A DNA stretch of 64,000 nucleotides from Glandiceps talaboti. Lineage: Eukaryota; Hemichordata; Enteropneusta; Spengelidae. Of the stretch, positions 29,201 to 43,800 are shown one piece after another. The position numbers and the translations under genes were made by a program. A model generated the notes under the pieces. It was not told the DNA's origin, did no database searches, and was given only the letters and a program-made list of their open reading frames with translations. Each line of letters opens with the position of its first letter. Position 1 is the first letter of the stretch. The DNA lies in assembly GCF_964340395.1 (NCBI RefSeq), contig NC_135564.1, positions 12,668,391-12,732,390 of the forward strand, given 5' to 3'.

Positions 29201-29546
29201 TTACAAAACTGAAGCGTTGCGTTGCTTAATTTATGATATACAACAATAATACAACACCATTTTGTTAAATTTGACCTGCATTATAATGAAACAAATACAA
29301 TTTTAATGTCACAAAATGAATCTCCCATCGTGGTGTGTACGCCATGTTGGCATAATTAGCATTTCGCTTCAATACGCGGCGACAGTTTCCTCGGTGAAAA
29401 TAATGAAAATTAAAAAGGTTTACCTTTTGTAATCTTTCGATGAGTACTGCTTTGACACCACTTTTATCTTGTCCTCGCTTTTCAAGTTCTGCTTTAAGGT
29501 CTACGACACGCAATTCCGTCAGTTTCTTTTTCGTGGTTTCTGCCAT
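15201..29546 (-). CDS. SAFB: Scaffold attachment factor B-like protein (SAFB/SLTM family), 12 coding exons
   Basis: Nuclear matrix protein family that binds AT-rich scaffold DNA through a SAP domain and RNA through an RRM, acting in transcriptional repression and RNA processing. Coding exons read on the minus strand with in-phase GT-AG junctions: 29546-29424, 28017-27918, 27448-27420, 26558-26376, 25872-25795, 24322-24295, 22827-22344, 21452-21406, 20958-20837, 18712-18563, 18216-17856, 17200-15201. The product is about 1,234 residues, longer than human SAFB. Order: SAP (about 7-41), acidic Glu/Asp-rich (85-170), Lys/Glu/Ser-rich (180-357), RRM (about 373-448), Lys/Ala-rich (449-568), the family signature [14 protein letters not shown] (569-582), an Arg/Glu helix (about 610-740), Arg-Asp repeats, and a Gly/Gln/Pro tail. 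Exons 3 and 6 are only 29 and 28 bases. SAFB versus SLTM cannot be decided; an invertebrate probably has one ancestral gene. The start is the first ATG, directly before the SAP domain. Confidence 0.9.
18563..20958 (-). CDS. SAFB: SAFB-like exons 9 and 10: the RRM
   Basis: Exon 9 (20958-20837) supplies RNP2, LWVSNL, and the first helix [11 protein letters not shown]. Exon 10 (18712-18563) supplies the second strand VVGAKIVTN and RNP1, RCYGFVTM, then the second helix and HGRIIYVEW. The split falls after the Gly-Lys that closes helix 1. The pattern matches the SAFB-type RRM closely, including [13 protein letters not shown]. The last residue is Trp where I recall Lys in vertebrate SAFB (VEKAK); here it reads VEW, then AKTDP from exon 11. 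Confidence 0.9.
19862..20064. mobile_element. Foldback (palindromic) element in a SAFB-like intron
   Basis: The two ~100-base halves are imperfect inverted copies of each other. Each half has two related modules with the core GTATTCCGATTTTAC (right half: GTAAAATCGGAATAC). There is almost no loop, so a single strand could fold into one long hairpin. No coding frame is present. It lies in the intron between exons 9 and 10. A MITE-like origin is inferred; no target-site duplication was identified. Confidence 0.75.
29424..29546 (-). CDS. SAFB: SAFB-like exon 1: SAP domain
   Basis: The 41 codons carry the SAP helix-turn-helix pattern: [20 protein letters not shown], followed by the Ser-Gly-Val-Lys turn and an ALIERL-like second helix (VLIERLQK). 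SAP domains bind scaffold/matrix attachment DNA. The exon ends on a codon boundary at a GTAAAC donor. It begins at the initiator ATG. Confidence 0.9.
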
Positions 29547-30308
29547 TTTCAGTTGACACGCTTTCCTGTGAAAACAAGACGCCCGGATGTCATCTGTATA
29601 ACGCCCTCAGACGAATCACAGCGACTTTGTTTCACCACACCTTTGAACGAGTTACTCAGACTTTCTGACATCATGGACATATATCCCTGATACTAGTAAT
29701 ACATCTACGTACCCGTCACGCATGGAAATGTAACTTGATGTCATCGCATTATGACATATTTTTGGAGATGTCAAAAAAGGAGAAACGCCAGTACGTTTCT
29801 AATGAACACACAGTGTACCACCCGGCACCGGAGAGCATTATAAGTTTTACCTTCTTTTGATAATAATTCTTATTTTTCATTTAATTCGTAAATTTCATTC
29901 CCACATGTATCAGTCATAAAACGCCTCAAAACCCACGTCAGTAATTTTGTGTTATGTATAAATACTGTAATCTCCTTTATTATTAGATACATAAATATAA
30001 CATTTTGTCTGACTATAACTTTATAACTTTTTTTTTACTGTGGAACACAAATCACATAAGCTTACTCAGTGCTCAGTTACAGCCTTGCACACCATATTTT
30101 ACACCAAAAAAGTCATCTTATCGAAAACAAACTTAGGGGAGAATTATCTGGTTTTTGTTTGTTTGTTTGTTCGTTTGTTTATATGCTTTCCTTCAAAGGA
30201 CATCCATATTCATAAACGAGATAAAGTCTGAAAAAAATTGCGAACACAGCCATACATATATAAGTATCGCAAATCAACACAGAGCATTCTCTCTCTCCCT
30301 CCTTCCGC

Positions 30309-30318
<10 letters not shown>

Positions 30319-30406
<88 letters not shown>
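30319..30406. repeat. (CT)n microsatellite preceded by a C run
   Basis: A run of about 12 C (30308-30319) leads into 44 perfect CT units. It lies between the coiled-coil gene's poly(A) signal and the SAFB-like gene start. Confidence 0.97.
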
Positions 30407-30407
<1 letters not shown>

Positions 30408-30459
30408 AAACTACGACATATCAAGCACACATTTGGTAATGTAACTAATAACAAAACGA

Positions 30460-30465
30460 TTTATT
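30460..30465 (-). terminator. AATAAA poly(A) signal of the coiled-coil gene
   Basis: The minus strand reads AATAAA about 150 bases past the TAA at 30612-30614. It supports 30701-30612 being the true terminal coding exon. Confidence 0.55.
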
Positions 30466-30611
30466 TGCATCAGAAATCAATAGGCTACATTTGAAATAAA
30501 ACAACAGTCTTGCTCTGTGATACCAATTGCAAGGTGTTGGTCAAATCGACGATATGTAGACTCTGGTTTTTAATGAATGGTAACAAGTCTGTAAAGTTCA
30601 GGCGTATTTCA

Positions 30612-34585
<3,974 letters not shown>

Positions 34586-37500
34586 GGGTAATATTAGTGG
34601 ATAAGTACGACATATAAGTTTGCTATCACTGCATAAACAGTCAGCATTTCCACGTTCTATTTACATTGACAACTTTCGTAGTGCATGGTAACGATGTTCG
34701 AACTTCTCAAAGTCTCGCAGAATATCGCAAGTTCGGGTACGTGATTTTATATTCGAACACATGGCGTTCGTATATTCGATGAATAGTGCGACCACAGATT
34801 TCGTTGATCAATTGAAAAGTTCAGGCATTATTTTCATGACTGTTACAATTATTTTAAATTATCGATGCGATTTTTATGACAATGAAACCAGATTTCCCAA
34901 GGACCGTCTTAGGCAACCATATATTGCCATAGCAATACCTTTTGTGGTCTGAGGTGAAACCAAGCCATTTTTTCAAGATTTTGCCCACATTTTCGGCTCC
35001 AATATTGTACGCTCTGAAGTTTGTGTGGATCGACAAGGTAGCAATAACATCCAACAAAAGTTACAATCTGTTGACAAACTAAATGGTCCGTAATCTGTTA
35101 CGACTGTTTACACACGGACATCAAGGCGTAATTTGCGAGTACTGCCAAGGGGAATTAGAGACTCTGTTTTCCCTCACACTCTGGGCTCATTTTTGTTGAT
35201 ATCAAACTTCAATATTGGTAAATTTGATGTTGAGACGATTATGGCATTTGAAATGTTAGTGGATCGCTAAAACTCGTTCTCAATACCATTCCCAGTCAGT
35301 AGAGGACACATTCAATTCTCAACACACGTGTTTTCAATGGGCAAGTACTAGTTTACAATCTGATTGTTGCTGTTTTGTTAAACTGTCTGACGACAGCCTT
35401 AGCGATAATGTTCTATATGTTACAAAATTAGATATACCATGCTATCATTACGTTTTCTAGTCAGTCAGACCCGGAGGTCAGAATGAAGTTTGTGAAACCA
35501 TGGCTTGAAGATATTTGGAGTAGAAAGTGTTAACTCAATGTTGATTGGGACAAGATCTGTTGACAGAATACCTGGAACATGGTAAATGCAATGTTTTCTA
35601 ACTGCATTTAAAAAGATGGAATCCTATCAACTGAATAGGTTGCACTGGTGCTTTGCCTTTCAGACTCTGTCGTCGGCGTCACTCAGTATGACCTTGAGTT
35701 CATTGTAGGAAAAGAGAAAGTCATATAGAGACCACATATAAATGAAATACAACTGTGACTCTAATCACTTAAAATTGGCACAAATCTGATTACAATTTGA
35801 CGTAGGATGGGGCTTGATATCTTTATATATCCACACTGTCTTCATTTGCTTTCCAGTTTTTGTGTGCAAGGAGTGCATCAGAATAAGTTGCTCACTCCCA
35901 GAACAAAACAATCCAAAACAAACGACAATGTAGGATGGAAAAGGCCATATTCGTACTGTAGATTTTAATCACATTGCAATAGCACTAGCCGAGTTTAAAA
36001 GATGTTTTTTTTTAAATAAAAATAACTTGGGTCAAAATGTTAACATGAAACCTTGATTAACCTATTCTGACTTGTATAATGTAAAGCCATTTTCATTAGT
36101 TTACTTGATCGTATTGTAAATGTGGAAGACATATATATACATTATGTGGTTATGTATAAAGCTAGTCTTGCTGCTAGACGTTCGGGCTTTCTTTCGATAC
36201 TATAACTATAAGCGAACGAAGTTCGCATGTGAGGGCCTGCCCGAACAGTCTAGCGAATGTCATTTTCAGACCGGACATTCCATTGAGATTACATTGAGCG
36301 GTGGGTTGGGCCATCTATGCATATATATACTTTAATATATTCAATAACCTATGACCTCAGGGAATCTCTGCATGCAAGTGTTGACAAACACATTTACGTC
36401 ATTACTATGGCTTATCGGTTTATGGTAATTGTGAGTTTGATGAGTGTGTAGACGTTGTCATTCACACATTTCAGTTAACGCATTGGTGGTTATTTATACA
36501 AGCCCCTCCTTAAGATGAATATGCATGAAAATTTAGCTATTGTCCTCTGTTTGTGCTTGTCGCTAATACGGTTCTCTGATTGGCAGTTATTTATATCCTG
36601 GTGACATTCGCTAGACCTCGGATGTTCCATCCTCGATAGCGTTGTTCGGCTGTGTGTCGTATTTTATCGGAAGAACATCCGAGGGCTAGCTGATAGACTA
36701 GTATAAAGCCTGAATGGCAGGTTTGACTTCTGTGAATAGCAAGTAATGGCTGTGTACACTCAAGTGAATAGAACACTGGTCACTATAGGTACCTGTCAAT
36801 AAGAGAAGCAAAAATTAACCCCCTCCTAAAAAAAAAAAAAAAAAAAAAAACAAGAACAAAAACAACAAACAAACAAAACCCAACAAGAACAACAACAAAA
36901 ACATGATAAATCTCAGCTAGTGTACCTACAATTATCAAACTGAGCTTTTAAAAACAATTTTCTTAATACATTGTAATAATTTTCCAGGGATAATATCTGA
37001 CAAAATGTATCAAAATAAAAACATCACGTCTGAAATTGATGTGAGAAAGAAGATAAGAAGTTGAGAAAGTGAAAGAAGAAATGATTGCTTAGTAATAAAA
37101 GTTTGACACTTTTGTATTGTACAGGTGAAAAATGTAACAATGTGATTCTAAAATTGATATATTATAAACTTTATTTCAATATAAAACTCATCGTCAGTTT
37201 CTTAAAATATTTTCTTACAGTACAGAAAATTGATTTGAATTGGTCACCATGGCTACTATTGCACTAGTTGTAAGCTGTCTGGTAAGACTAGCAAAGATTG
37301 AATCAGGGCAATGTATGTGTATACAGTTCTGACTTTGCTGAACTTTCTGATTGTAGGCGTTATTTATAAAGTGATGAAATAAAAGCATTTACATTATTCT
37401 TGCAACTAACCAGTGTAAGTTATGGCGCCCCCTGTAGTCTGACCATACAGGGATTAGTCCTATTGTCAGGCCAGGTACCCCTGATTGGGTTCAATTGAGA

Positions 37501-37858
37501 ACAAATTGACATATATATAAACATGTTTATAAAGATTTAATCAAAAGTAAAAGTAAAGCATTTAATGAAGGAAGGGGAGTCCTGATAAACTTTTACAAGA
37601 AATTTAAATGCACAATGTATTTCTATGTCAACTAATATTTAACATACCACATGTGATGGATAAGCCTCTGTCTTTGTTTCAATCCCACTGAAAGGCGCCC
37701 TCAGGTGACCAAATAATGTAAAATGCTAAAGTGTGCAATATCTTGGCAAAATTTCCTTGTATTTTTTCTCATAGTGGTATCATTGCACATTTTAATTGAA
37801 CTGATAGTATCAAAGTCTGTGGAATAAATCACTTTGTGTCTACAGTGTGCTGTTGATA
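34586..37858. other. Intergenic stretch between the coiled-coil gene and ALG13
   Basis: There are no supportable exons. It contains the 5' flank of the coiled-coil gene, the long-TIR element at 36163-36700, and a poly(A)-rich tract at about 36827-36850 followed by CAA-rich sequence to about 36900. The last kilobase is probably the 3' flank of ALG13. Confidence 0.5.
36154..36709. mobile_element. Non-autonomous long-TIR DNA transposon with 9-bp target duplication
   Basis: GTATAAAGC occurs as a direct repeat at 36154-36162 and 36701-36709. The 538 bases between begin TAGTCT and end AGACTA. The outer ~100 bases at each end are imperfect inverted repeats that share TAGTCT, GCTAG, TTC(T/C)TTCCGATA-like and, at the inner edge, TCTAGCGAATGTCA. 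Each TIR also holds its own hairpin: GTTCGGGC with GCCCGAAC on the left, CCTCGGATGTTC with GAACATCCGAGG on the right. Long TIRs plus a 9-bp duplication are typical of Mutator-like (MULE) elements. No transposase is present. Confidence 0.75.
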
Positions 37859-40800
37859 TCATGAAAATCCAAAGAACTTGTCCAGTTCAGTGCCAAATTT
37901 CTCAGGTTGTCCTGGTGGAAAGATTTTCAACTTAGAAATATTCATATCTTGTAAGGTCTTCAGGAGTTCACTGCAAGGTCAAAGATAAAATGTAAAATGT
38001 TATGAGTCAGTGATGATATTGTGGTCGTACTTTGAACTACTATACATAGTACAGTATTCCTGGTAATGTTTTCACAAGAGTATACATTGTATGTTGTACA
38101 AGAGATGATTATCTTTGATGTCGCACTCGTTTCCAAATTACCGTTCCAAAGTAACAACATTGTACTGTCCTATTCTTGGAACCACGAACAATATGTTCTC
38201 CATTATCTTTGACAAATTTATAAGTTACTGTAGTTTCATCTCAGTCTTATTTTAAGGTAAAGAAGTCATCAACCAACCCAATCCTCAACCCCCATTTGAA
38301 GATATTCATGAGCTGTAAGTCAACATTAATAGATGTGGTCAAATGAACTGAGACAGAGGATAAGAAATAGCCATCTTTGCAACATATATTATTAGCTAAT
38401 GTCATTTGCATGTCCATCCAATACCATCAAATCCCTAAGCTCTTCAAGCTATAAGACCACCATCTTTACCCCCACACACTATCACATATTCTCAACTTGA
38501 AGACATTACATAATAATTGACAATGGTCTTACAAACTGATGTCCTTGGTGTAGAACAAAAGACTTGACCAACCTTGTGCTTTTTATATAAAGCTAAATTC
38601 CATCTGGGTCTCTTTCCATTCACATCCTATCAAAATTTAGCTAAAGGACCCATACTCACCCCCACCCCATCCCATCCATCTCCACCCTACCCCACCCCAC
38701 CCCATCCAATCCTACCAAATCTCAACTTGAAGATATCATGTACTTAATGGCCACAATGGTCTTACAAACTAACCTTAGTGTAAAGTAAAAGATATGACAC
38801 CCTTTGTAAAATTTGAAAGCTAGTTTAATCTGTGTCTCTGCCCATTTCCATCAAATCCGAAAGCCAAATTGCAAGCTGAAACAGGGTTACCCCAATCACC
38901 ACCTCACCCCATCTCAACATGAAGATATTAAGTAACCATACTGCTCTGACTTGGGTGTAGTATGGTGAACAAGATACCCACATTTTATAAAGTTGATATA
39001 CTACCGATAGTGCAACCTGTGTCTCTGTCAATTTCTATCTCATCAAAACTCCTAATTTGAAACTATAACCCATATCTTCACCTCACATCCCATCCCATTC
39101 CAATACAAAGATTTCACAAAATCAACTGGTCAGTGGGAGATGGTCATACTGACCTTGGGATAGAGATACCCTTTGTAACTTATGTAAGTTCATCATTAAG
39201 TGGATCTACTGGTAATGTGGTATGCTTATTCACATCCATTTCCCAACCCTCAATTCAAAGCTAATCCCCCCCCCCCACATGAAGATTACCATTTAAATCA
39301 GACCACACATGGTCAATGTGTTTGATAAACATTCCAATAAATGTGTTCACTGACAATAGTCTTGCTATTAACTTGGTTACTATACTGACCTTGGAGTACA
39401 GTATTAAAAGATGGCCATCTTTGTCAAATTTAAATGTTAGTTTCCCCAGGGTTTATGTTCATTCACATCTCCACCACAATCACCAATCTAAAATATTGAA
39501 GACCTCATTATCAGTCTCCTTCCATCACACCACTTATAGATACAACATTTGCTATGTGTAAGCATTTTAATAGATGAACTGACTAACAACAGTTCTCGTA
39601 ACTGACCTTGGAACACAATAAAAGAGATGGCCGTCTTTATAAAGTTTATAAGCTAGTTCCACTTGGTGGTTTCCCATCAGGTGCTCATTGATCACCACTA
39701 GTAATGGTTTATTGGCACCAAGACTTTCTAGTACACTACCAGCACCTGTGAATAACAAGTATGGTCAGACATGATGGTCAAATTTACTCTCAATTCATCA
39801 GTCCTGTAGCACTAAAACTACACAACCAGTGTCTATGTCATCAGTTCTGTAGTATTAAAACTACACAACCAGTGTTTATGTCATCAGTTCTGTAGCATTA
39901 AAACTACACAAGCAGCGTCTATGTCATCAGTTCTGTAGAACTGACACTACACAACCAGTGTCTATGTCATCAGTTCTGTAGCAAAGAAACTACACAACTA
40001 GTGTCTATGTCATCAGTTCTGTAGCAAAGAAACTATGCAACCAGTGTCTAGGTCATCATTCTGTAGCAAAGAAATTACACAACCAGTGTCTATGTCATCA
40101 GTTCTGTAGCACTGAAACTACACAACTAATGTCTATGTCATCAGTTCTGTAGCAAAGAAACTACACAACTAATGTCTATGTCATCAGTTCTGTAGCACTG
40201 AAACTACACAACTAATGTCTATGTCATCAGTTCTGCAGTAAAGAAACTACACAACCAGTGTCTATGTCATCAGTTCTGTAGCAAAGAAACTACACAACCA
40301 GTGTCTATGTCATCAGTTCTGTAGCACTGAAACTACACAACCAGTGTCTATGTCATCAGTTCTGTAGCAAAGAAACTATGCAACCAGTGTCTATGTCATC
40401 ATTCTGTAGCAAAGGAATTACACAACCAGTGTCTATGTCATCAGTTCTGTAGCACTGAAACTACACAACTAATGTCTATGTCATCAGTTCTGTAGCAAAG
40501 AAACTACACAACTAATGTCTATGTCATCAGTTCTGTAGCACTGAAACTACACAACTAATGTCTATGTCATCAGTTCTGCAGTAAAGAAACTACGCAACCA
40601 GTGTCTATGTCATTATTCTGTAGCAAAGAAACTACACAACTAATGTCTATGTCATCAGTTCTGTAGTTTATAAGCTAGTTCCACTTGGTGGTTTCCCATC
40701 AGGTGCTCATTGATCACCACTAGTAATGGTTTATTGGCACCAAGACTTTCTAGTACACTACCAGCACCTGTGAATAACAAGTATGGTCAGACATGATGGT

Positions 40801-43800
40801 CAAATTTACTCTCAATTCATCAGTCCTGTAGCACTAAAACTACACAACCAGTGTCTATGTCATCAGTTCTGTAGTATTAAAACTACACAACCAGTGTTTA
40901 TGTCATCAGTTCTGTAGCATTAAAACTACACAAGCAGCGTCTATGTCATCAGTTCTGTAGAACTGACACTACACAACCAGTGTCTATGTCATCAGTTCTG
41001 TAGCAAAGAAACTACACAACTAGTGTCTATGTCATCAGTTCTGTAGCAAAGAAACTATGCAACCAGTGTCTAGGTCATCATTCTGTAGCAAAGAAATTAC
41101 ACAACCAGTGTCTATGTCATCAGTTCTGTAGCACTGAAACTACACAACTAATGTCTATGTCATCAGTTCTGTAGCAAAGAAACTACACAACTAATGTCTA
41201 TGTCATCAGTTCTGTAGCACTGAAACTACACAACTAATGTCTATGTCATCAGTTCTGCAGTAAAGAAACTACACAACCAGTGTCTATGTCATCAGTTCTG
41301 TAGCAAAGAAACTACACAACCAGTGTCTATGTCATCAGTTCTGTAGCACTGAAACTACACAACCAGTGTCTATGTCATCAGTTCTGTAGCAAAGAAACTA
41401 TGCAACCAGTGTCTATGTCATCATTCTGTAGCAAAGGAATTACACAACCAGTGTCTATGTCATCAGTTCTGTAGCACTGAAACTACACAACTAATGTCTA
41501 TGTCATCAGTTCTGTAGCAAAGAAACTACACAACTAATGTCTATGTCATCAGTTCTGTAGCACTGAAACTACACAACTAATGTCTATGTCATCAGTTCTG
41601 CAGTAAAGAAACTACGCAACCAGTGTCTATGTCATTATTCTGTAGCAAAGAAACTACACAACTAATGTCTATGTCATCAGTTCTGTAGCACTGAAACTAC
41701 ACAACTAATGTCTATGTCATCAGTTCTGCAGTAAAGAAACTACGCAACCAGTGTCTATGTCATTATTCTGTAGCAAAGAAACTATACAACTAATGTCTAT
41801 GTCATCAGTTCTGTAGCACTGAAACTACACAACTAGTGTCTATGTCATCAGTTCTGTAGCAAAGAAACTACACAAGTTGTATACTTTACTTGGATTCTCC
41901 ACCTAAAGTATGTTACGAAGTAAATCACATGGAAATCTATGCTAAGTTTTATGAGACTTCCCCTCATTGTTACTGGAATATTTCCAAACCTTAGAGTACC
42001 TAACATTGATATTGAATATAGCTATATGAAGAGAGTTGTAGTATTTGGAAAGATTGACTTACACATGTAGTTTGTGTTTGATTGACCTCTGACCCAACTT
42101 GTCTTGCTGATTAGAAATTCCAGGAAGCAAGATATGAATACAATGACAGTTGCAGTCAGGTCAAAGGTCAAAGACATTACCCTACTTTATGTTCTCAAAT
42201 GTGCCAAAAATAAGGTCATATGAGGACATGTATTGACTTGTACTGTGGGAACAGTTGGCGGACTTAGGCACTATGAAACAGTGGCTACGTGTTTAATATG
42301 GTCAAATACATTGTACATATAATTGGAAGATTCTTCTTTTCATACATAGATGATGACACTAATAGGATTAAGAAATCTAACGTTAACAGTGGTCACATGT
42401 GACCAAGCTAATAATTTGGTCATTCTTGCAATAGTAAGATTATGAAAATAATGGTATAGTTCACGTACACACAATCACATTTCTATAAAGTGTTTTCAGA
42501 CAAAACATACATTGCCTGGTGCACCATGTGCTGTACTGTTGTTATCATATACACATGTCAACTTGAAAGAGATAAATTTATATATTATTCCTCAATATTT
42601 TTCTTCATTCAGCCAATGAAAATACGAGTGACCTAAATACAAGTCGCTAGACGAGTAGTGACTACCCTTAGGTCACAAGTATTTTCTGGCTGAATGAAGA
42701 GAAATATTGGGGAATAATATAATTATACCATCACCAGTAACGTAAAAAAAAAAATTGGGGAAAGTAATGGCAATTTTGAGCATTTTGACTCATATTTCGA
42801 ACACAGCAGAACTAAGGACATGTAGACAGGCATTGTTGTGACATAGACGCACATTGCCATGACGTAGAATGATCAGAGTATATATTCCATATTTTTTGTT
42901 GAACCTGGCTCATGCATGGTATAATGAAGTGTAATCATCAAAAACCAAGCTTACACACACCTGCATGACTGATAACTAATGAAGCACTTTGTATGTCTTC
43001 AGCTATTGAGTCTTTAAATCTAAATACATCCATGCGAAATGACGGTGTAACAACTGGTTCTGGTTCATAGCCTCCACGTCCAATTTGTAATACCAATCTG
43101 GTGAACCCTGATTTCTCCAGTTGCTGTAAATAAATTGAACAAATAAGTCAATGTCAGCAACTGGAAGTACACAGGGGGTGGGGGTGGGGGTTGTTTACAT
43201 AATAAGGGTGTATACATACATACATACATATATATATTTATATACATGTATATATATATTATTGTAACAGGTATTTCTAATTGTATATTTACAAAATAAA
43301 CCCTCAATTATAGTCAGATTTAAAAAAAATCTCAAACGTTTCATTTTTAGAATGAAGAGTGTTGTAGTATTTTTTTTATTTTGACTCTGGGAGACTGACT
43401 GTTAAAACTGTTATGTAGAGGTTTGACTCCTCTATGAATACATGTATGACTTTGGACCCCATATTCTGGACAATATATTTTTCAACTTCCTGATTTTCAA
43501 ATTTTCAAAGTTTACAAATAGCCAATATTCAAATTTTTTTACAAGACTTTTCAGCCCTAGTTTCTAACTGAAATATAGACTTTTGACTTAAGTTTTTGAA
43601 TTGTTGAAAAGCACACCCATTATTAGAAACTTTGGGGGAAATCATCTGGGCAGTTTTCCTTTATTCTAAGTTATTTCTAAAGCATGAAGACATTTGCCGT
43701 ATTTAGGGAATGTCAACATACGTTTGAAAAAATTACCCATTTGGGTGGGCATAATAACCCTGTATACTAGTATGTATTTTCTATGTGAGTACCCTCTTCT

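Noticed and set aside
36120-36335. 71-codon plus-strand frame
   Set aside because: It lies within the left terminal inverted repeat of the transposon; no transposase similarity.
39799-41876. CRISPR-like array
   Set aside because: The 43-bp units are contiguous with no unique spacers and sit inside an animal intron; it is a minisatellite.
43172-43192. G-quadruplex candidate (GGGGGTGGGGGTGGGGG)
   Set aside because: Only three G runs are present, so it does not meet the usual four-run pattern.
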